Source: Gemmatimonadales bacterium
GTDB taxonomy: Bacteria; Gemmatimonadota; Gemmatimonadetes; Palauibacterales; Palauibacteraceae
Assembly (NCBI GenBank): GCA_030636765.1
Contig: DAOVWI010000103.1
Span: forward strand, 1-7,588
Direction of reading: 5' to 3'
DNA: 7,588 nucleotides
Position 1 is the stretch's first letter. Every line of letters starts with the position of its first letter. Positions 5,168 to 7,588 of this stretch are shown piece by piece. The position numbers and the translations under genes are program-made. The notes beneath the pieces are model-generated. The model made no database searches. It had not been told where the DNA came from and saw only the letters and a list, made by a program, of their open reading frames with translations.

Positions 5168-7145
5168 GCCGCGTTTCCGACTCGGGCAAACGGCGGGCAG
5201 GCTTTTCCTCTGTGGGCTGGCGGGTGCGCGAGTGCGTCTCGGCCAGCTTCTCCTCCAGCAGCCGCTCGGCGATCGGCGTGAAGTCGCCGACGCTCACGAT
5301 GCCGACCAGCTCCCCGTCCTTCACAACCGGACAGCTGGACAGCTCGTGCTCGCGCATGAAACGGATCGCCTCCAGGGTGGGCGTCTCGGGAGCTACGGTC
5401 AGCGGGTTGCGGTCCATGATCGCCTTTACGGGAACCTTTTGATCCTCGGCGGCCGAGCCGGCGCACAGCTGCCGCAGCACGGCGCCGTATGACAGAAGGC
5501 CCACGAGCCGGCGCTGGTCGTCCTCCACCGGGACCTGCCGAACCTTCTTGAAGTCCATGACGAGGGCCGCGAGGTCGACGAGCTCGTCCTCCTTCACCGT
5601 GAAGAGGTCGGTGGTCATGAACTGCTCCACTCTCGCGTAGTTGTACTGCCACCCGCCGCTCTCCTCGATGCGGGCCGGCTCCCACTCGTGTCCCGGAAGC
5701 CCATCGTGCTGCCGGTGGGCGATCGAGGCCGTGAGGGCAGCCATGCGTTCCGCCCGAGAGCTGGAAAGGCCGATGTCGCGCAGGGAGTCGAGGAGCCACC
5801 TGGCGCCCGTGCGCCCGCTCTTCACGCGTCCTTCGATGACGCCCAGATACCGGTCGATGTCCGCTCCGTCCACCCCGGCGGATTCCAGCCCTGCACGGGC
5901 CATCGGAAGGATCCGTTCGAGCATCAGGCGCGGCGCGCTCACCATCTCGCCATTCAGCCACACGAAACCGGCGGTCAGGCCGCGGCGGGCGGCCGCGTTG
6001 AAGTTCGCCCGGGCGTCGTTGAACTGAATGTGCCGGGTGACATCCTCGTACTCGTTCAGGGCCCCGAGGAGCGAGCCGATCCACAGCGCAGCGTTCGCGA
6101 CCTCGTCCAGAATCGTCGGTCCCGATGTGAGGAAGCGGCACTCGAGCCGGAGGTGCGGCTTGCCGTCGGTCACGCCGTAGCAGGGGCGGTTCCAGCGATA
6201 AACGGTGCCGTTGTACATCTGGAGCGCCGGCAGCTCCGGGATCTCGCCGCGCCGCAGCCTCCGGTGCGGGTCCTCCCAGTCGGTGGCGCCGAACAGGGCA
6301 GGGATCCGGGCGACGTCCTCGTGGAACACCTCGAGCACCGACTCCTTCACCCAGCGCTCGCCGAACCGCACTCGAGGCGTGAGCTCGCGCAGGTGCGGCG
6401 AGGTGCGCCGGGTGTCGAGCGCCTGCTGAAACAGGGCGATGCGCGTCTCGGCCCACAGCCGCCGCCCGAACAGGAGCGGCGAGTTGACGGTGGCCGCCAG
6501 CACCGGCGCCGCAAGGACCTGGGCGATGTTGTACAGCCTCGGCATCTCCTCGGGACTGGTCTGCAGATGCACCTGGAAGCTCGTGTTGCACCCCTCGAGC
6601 ATCACGGAGTCGTGCTCGAAGTGGAGCTCGTCCGCCCCCTGGATGTGCAGCCGGTAGGAGCCGCCCGACATGCGGTTCATCGCCTCGTTGAGCATGTGGT
6701 AGCGCTCGATCGGGGTGAGGTTGTCCAGAGCCAGGTCCGACACCGTGAGGCTGGGCAGGATTCCGGTGATCACGACCTCCGCGTCGTGGGCTCTCGCCTC
6801 TTCGCGCACGGCGCTGACCAGTACGTGCAGTTCTTGCTCCAGATGGCGGAAGCAGCCCGGGCTCAGCGCCATGGGGGGCAGGTTGATCTCGAGATTGTAA
6901 AGGGCGATCTCCGGCGTGAACTCGGGTTGGGAGAGCCCGTCGAGCACCTTCATGGCGATGGGAGCCGGCCGCCACCCCCGGTTGACCAGAAACAGCTCCT
7001 GCTCGGCCCCGATCCGACGGATCCCCGTCTCGAACATGCCCTCCTCGATCATGGAACCGAGCGCGCTCAGGTCCAGGAGAAGAGACTTCGTGTACTGGCG
7101 CACGTGATCCGGATCGAGGCGGGTGTCTACCTGCAGTCGGCCCAT
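5133..7145 (-). CDS. GCS2-family carboxylate-amine (glutamate-cysteine) ligase fused to tandem CBS domains
   Basis: This is a 670-residue, probably cytosolic protein with no signal peptide or membrane helix. Residues about 39-480 match the glutamate-cysteine ligase GCS2 family (YbdK/EgtA type). Visible motifs are GAEQE (46-50, the conserved acidic signature), NLEINLPP (84-91), TSFQVHLQ (188-195), LRLECR (332-337) and FNAAARRG (382-389). Such enzymes use ATP to join a glutamate gamma-carboxyl to an amine, classically cysteine; the true substrate here is unknown. Two CBS domains follow, about 506-557 (VEQFMTTDLFTV...) and 573-625 (VKAIMDRNPLTV...SVGDF). This pair usually senses adenine nucleotides. 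A charged tail of about 45 residues ends the protein. The ATG at 7145 is chosen because GGAGG lies five bases upstream. An ATG at 7163 (676 residues), preceded by TTG, lacks such a site. The gene is convergent with the cytochrome and divergent from the tRNAs, so it appears monocistronic. Confidence 0.9.
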   Translation of the reverse strand: MGRLQVDTRLDPDHVRQYTKSLLLDLSALGSMIEEGMFETGIRRIGAEQELFLVNRGWRPAPIAMKVLDGLSQPEFTPEIALYNLEINLPPMALSPGCFRHLEQELHVLVSAVREEARAHDAEVVITGILPSLTVSDLALDNLTPIERYHMLNEAMNRMSGGSYRLHIQGADELHFEHDSVMLEGCNTSFQVHLQTSPEEMPRLYNIAQVLAAPVLAATVNSPLLFGRRLWAETRIALFQQALDTRRTSPHLRELTPRVRFGERWVKESVLEVFHEDVARIPALFGATDWEDPHRRLRRGEIPELPALQMYNGTVYRWNRPCYGVTDGKPHLRLECRFLTSGPTILDEVANAALWIGSLLGALNEYEDVTRHIQFNDARANFNAAARRGLTAGFVWLNGEMVSAPRLMLERILPMARAGLESAGVDGADIDRYLGVIEGRVKSGRTGARWLLDSLRDIGLSSSRAERMAALTASIAHRQHDGLPGHEWEPARIEESGGWQYNYARVEQFMTTDLFTVKEDELVDLAALVMDFKKVRQVPVEDDQRRLVGLLSYGAVLRQLCAGSAAEDQKVPVKAIMDRNPLTVAPETPTLEAIRFMREHELSSCPVVKDGELVGIVSVGDFTPIAERLLEEKLAETHSRTRQPTEEKPARRLPESETRLRNGSVDTRLF

Positions 7146-7148
7146 CGG

Positions 7149-7155
7149 CTCCTCC
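7149..7155 (-). promoter_or_regulatory. Ribosome binding site deciding the ligase/CBS start
   Basis: On the minus strand GGAGGAG (7155-7149) precedes the ATG at 7145; its GGAGG core is five bases away. It lies inside the longer alternative frame, which starts at the ATG at 7163 or the TTG at 7166. Nothing like it precedes those codons, so the 670-residue product is favoured. Confidence 0.65.
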
Positions 7156-7204
7156 GCAGCCATCAATATGTACGCCGGGCCGGCCGGTGTCTGTCGGGTG
7201 AGAC

Positions 7205-7256
7205 TCCCCGCTCGGTGTGGGGAACCTCCGCACCGGGAGGGGAGGATCGGAACCTC
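7205..7256. other. Divergent spacer between the ligase/CBS gene and the tRNA promoter, with two small hairpins
   Basis: TCCCC (7205-7209) pairs with GGGGA (7219-7223), and CCTCC (7225-7229) pairs with GGAGG (7236-7240). GGAACCTC occurs twice, at 7221-7228 and 7249-7256. Neither hairpin has a T-tract, so they are not called terminators. They could form in the ligase/CBS leader RNA. I found no convincing minus-strand promoter between 7164 and 7308. Chance pairing in GC-rich DNA is a real alternative. Confidence 0.22.
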
Positions 7257-7308
7257 TGGCGCGACCGGGGTAAGCCGGACAGCATCCCGCGTGGGCGGGC
7301 GCGAAACC

Positions 7309-7337
7309 TTGACCGCTCGAATGGCAGCCGGTAGCTT
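7309..7337 (+). promoter_or_regulatory. Sigma70-like promoter of the tRNA cluster
   Basis: TTGACC (7309-7314), a 17-base spacer and TAGCTT (7332-7337) form a good housekeeping-type promoter. Transcription would start near 7344, about 43 bases before the first tRNA. A GC-rich stretch (GAGCGGGCGCC) lies near and just after the expected start. GC-rich discriminators are typical of stable-RNA promoters under stringent control, but that role is inferred. Confidence 0.6.
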
Positions 7338-7386
7338 GGAAATTAGCGAGCGGGCGCCTCTGCAGGGGTCCCGCTCGTCCTTTTCT

Positions 7387-7460
<74 letters not shown>

Positions 7461-7473
7461 TGCGAGGATCCCG

Positions 7474-7548
7474 GGGGCTGTAGCTCAGCTTGGTTAGAGT
7501 GCCGGTCTGTCACACCGGAGGTCGCGGGTTCGAGTCCCGTCAGCCCCG
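7474..7548 (+). tRNA. tRNA-Asp (anticodon GTC)
   Basis: This is a complete 75-nt cloverleaf. Acceptor GGGGCTG pairs with CAGCCCC, with discriminator G at 7548, as usual for tRNA-Asp. The D arm is GCTC/GAGT with one wobble pair. The anticodon stem CCGGT/ACCGG encloses CTGTCAC, giving anticodon GTC (Asp). The T arm is GCGGG-TTCGAGT-CCCGT. No CCA is encoded. It follows tRNA-Val by 13 bases and is probably cotranscribed with it. Confidence 0.96.
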
Positions 7549-7561
7549 CTCTAGCGCACGA

Positions 7562-7588
7562 GGGGCCGTAGCTCAGTCTGGGAGAGCG
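7562..7588 (+). tRNA. tRNA, 5' part only, identity not visible
   Basis: The first 27 bases of a tRNA are present: acceptor strand GGGGCCG, then TA, and a D arm GCTC-AGTCTGGGA-GAGC followed by G. The window ends before the anticodon. The 5' half resembles many tRNA-Ala genes, but the amino acid cannot be assigned. It begins 13 bases after tRNA-Asp, the same spacing as between the first two, so it is the third member of the cluster. Confidence 0.85.

Noticed and set aside
5017..7233. Second minus-strand frame (738 codons) overlapping the ligase/CBS gene
   Set aside because: It is an alternative frame of the same strand with Arg/Gly/Pro-rich composition and no recognisable domain. The true frame shows clear family motifs.
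7205..7240. Rho-independent terminator
   Set aside because: The hairpins have only five-base-pair stems and no T-tract on either strand, and they lie between divergent promoters where no transcript should end.
5688..7334. Long plus-strand open frame (548 codons) opposite the ligase/CBS gene
   Set aside because: It is antisense to a strongly supported GCS2-CBS gene, has low-complexity Arg/Val/His/Gln composition with no motifs, and runs into the tRNA promoter region.

Overview
This is a high-GC bacterial chromosome segment (about two thirds G+C by eye). It carries the 5' end of an alternative complex III (ACIII, act) operon, a divergent cytochrome lipoprotein, a ligase/CBS fusion gene and the start of a tRNA cluster. 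ACIII with a pentaheme ActA, together with a GCS2-CBS fusion, suggests a respiring Gram-negative bacterium of the Gemmatimonadota or Rhodothermota kind. That placement is inference from gene content and base composition only; no taxonomic marker is present.

Layout. Positions 1-4055 on the minus strand hold actA (pentaheme cytochrome c), actB (Tat-exported molybdopterin-oxidoreductase-like domain fused to a four-cluster iron-sulfur domain) and the first 28 codons of actC (NrfD-like quinol-binding membrane subunit), in the canonical order actA-actB-actC. actB and actC overlap by one base (TGATG). Positions 4056-4408 are a divergent control region with candidate promoters for both directions, short iterated motifs, a perfect palindrome and a hairpin. 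Positions 4409-5167 on the plus strand encode a diheme c-type cytochrome lipoprotein made of two similar heme modules. Positions 5133-7145 on the minus strand encode a GCS2-family carboxylate-amine ligase with two C-terminal CBS domains; its 3' end overlaps the cytochrome gene by 35 bp. Positions 7309-7588 on the plus strand hold a sigma70-like promoter followed by tRNA-Val(GAC), tRNA-Asp(GTC) and a third tRNA cut by the window edge.

How they work together. ACIII oxidises menaquinol or ubiquinol at the membrane and passes electrons through the ActB clusters and ActA hemes to periplasmic carriers or a terminal oxidase. The divergent diheme lipoprotein is a plausible but unproven electron-transfer partner. 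The ligase/CBS protein and the tRNAs look unrelated to respiration.

I see no phage, transposon, CRISPR or defence system, and no clearly undescribed system. The most distinctive sequence-level features are two in-frame tandem-repeat expansions in neighbouring ACIII genes: six 18-bp units in actB and two 27-bp units in actA. Others are a Cys-rich extension before the ActB Tat motif, the module duplication in the cytochrome, and the ligase/CBS fusion.
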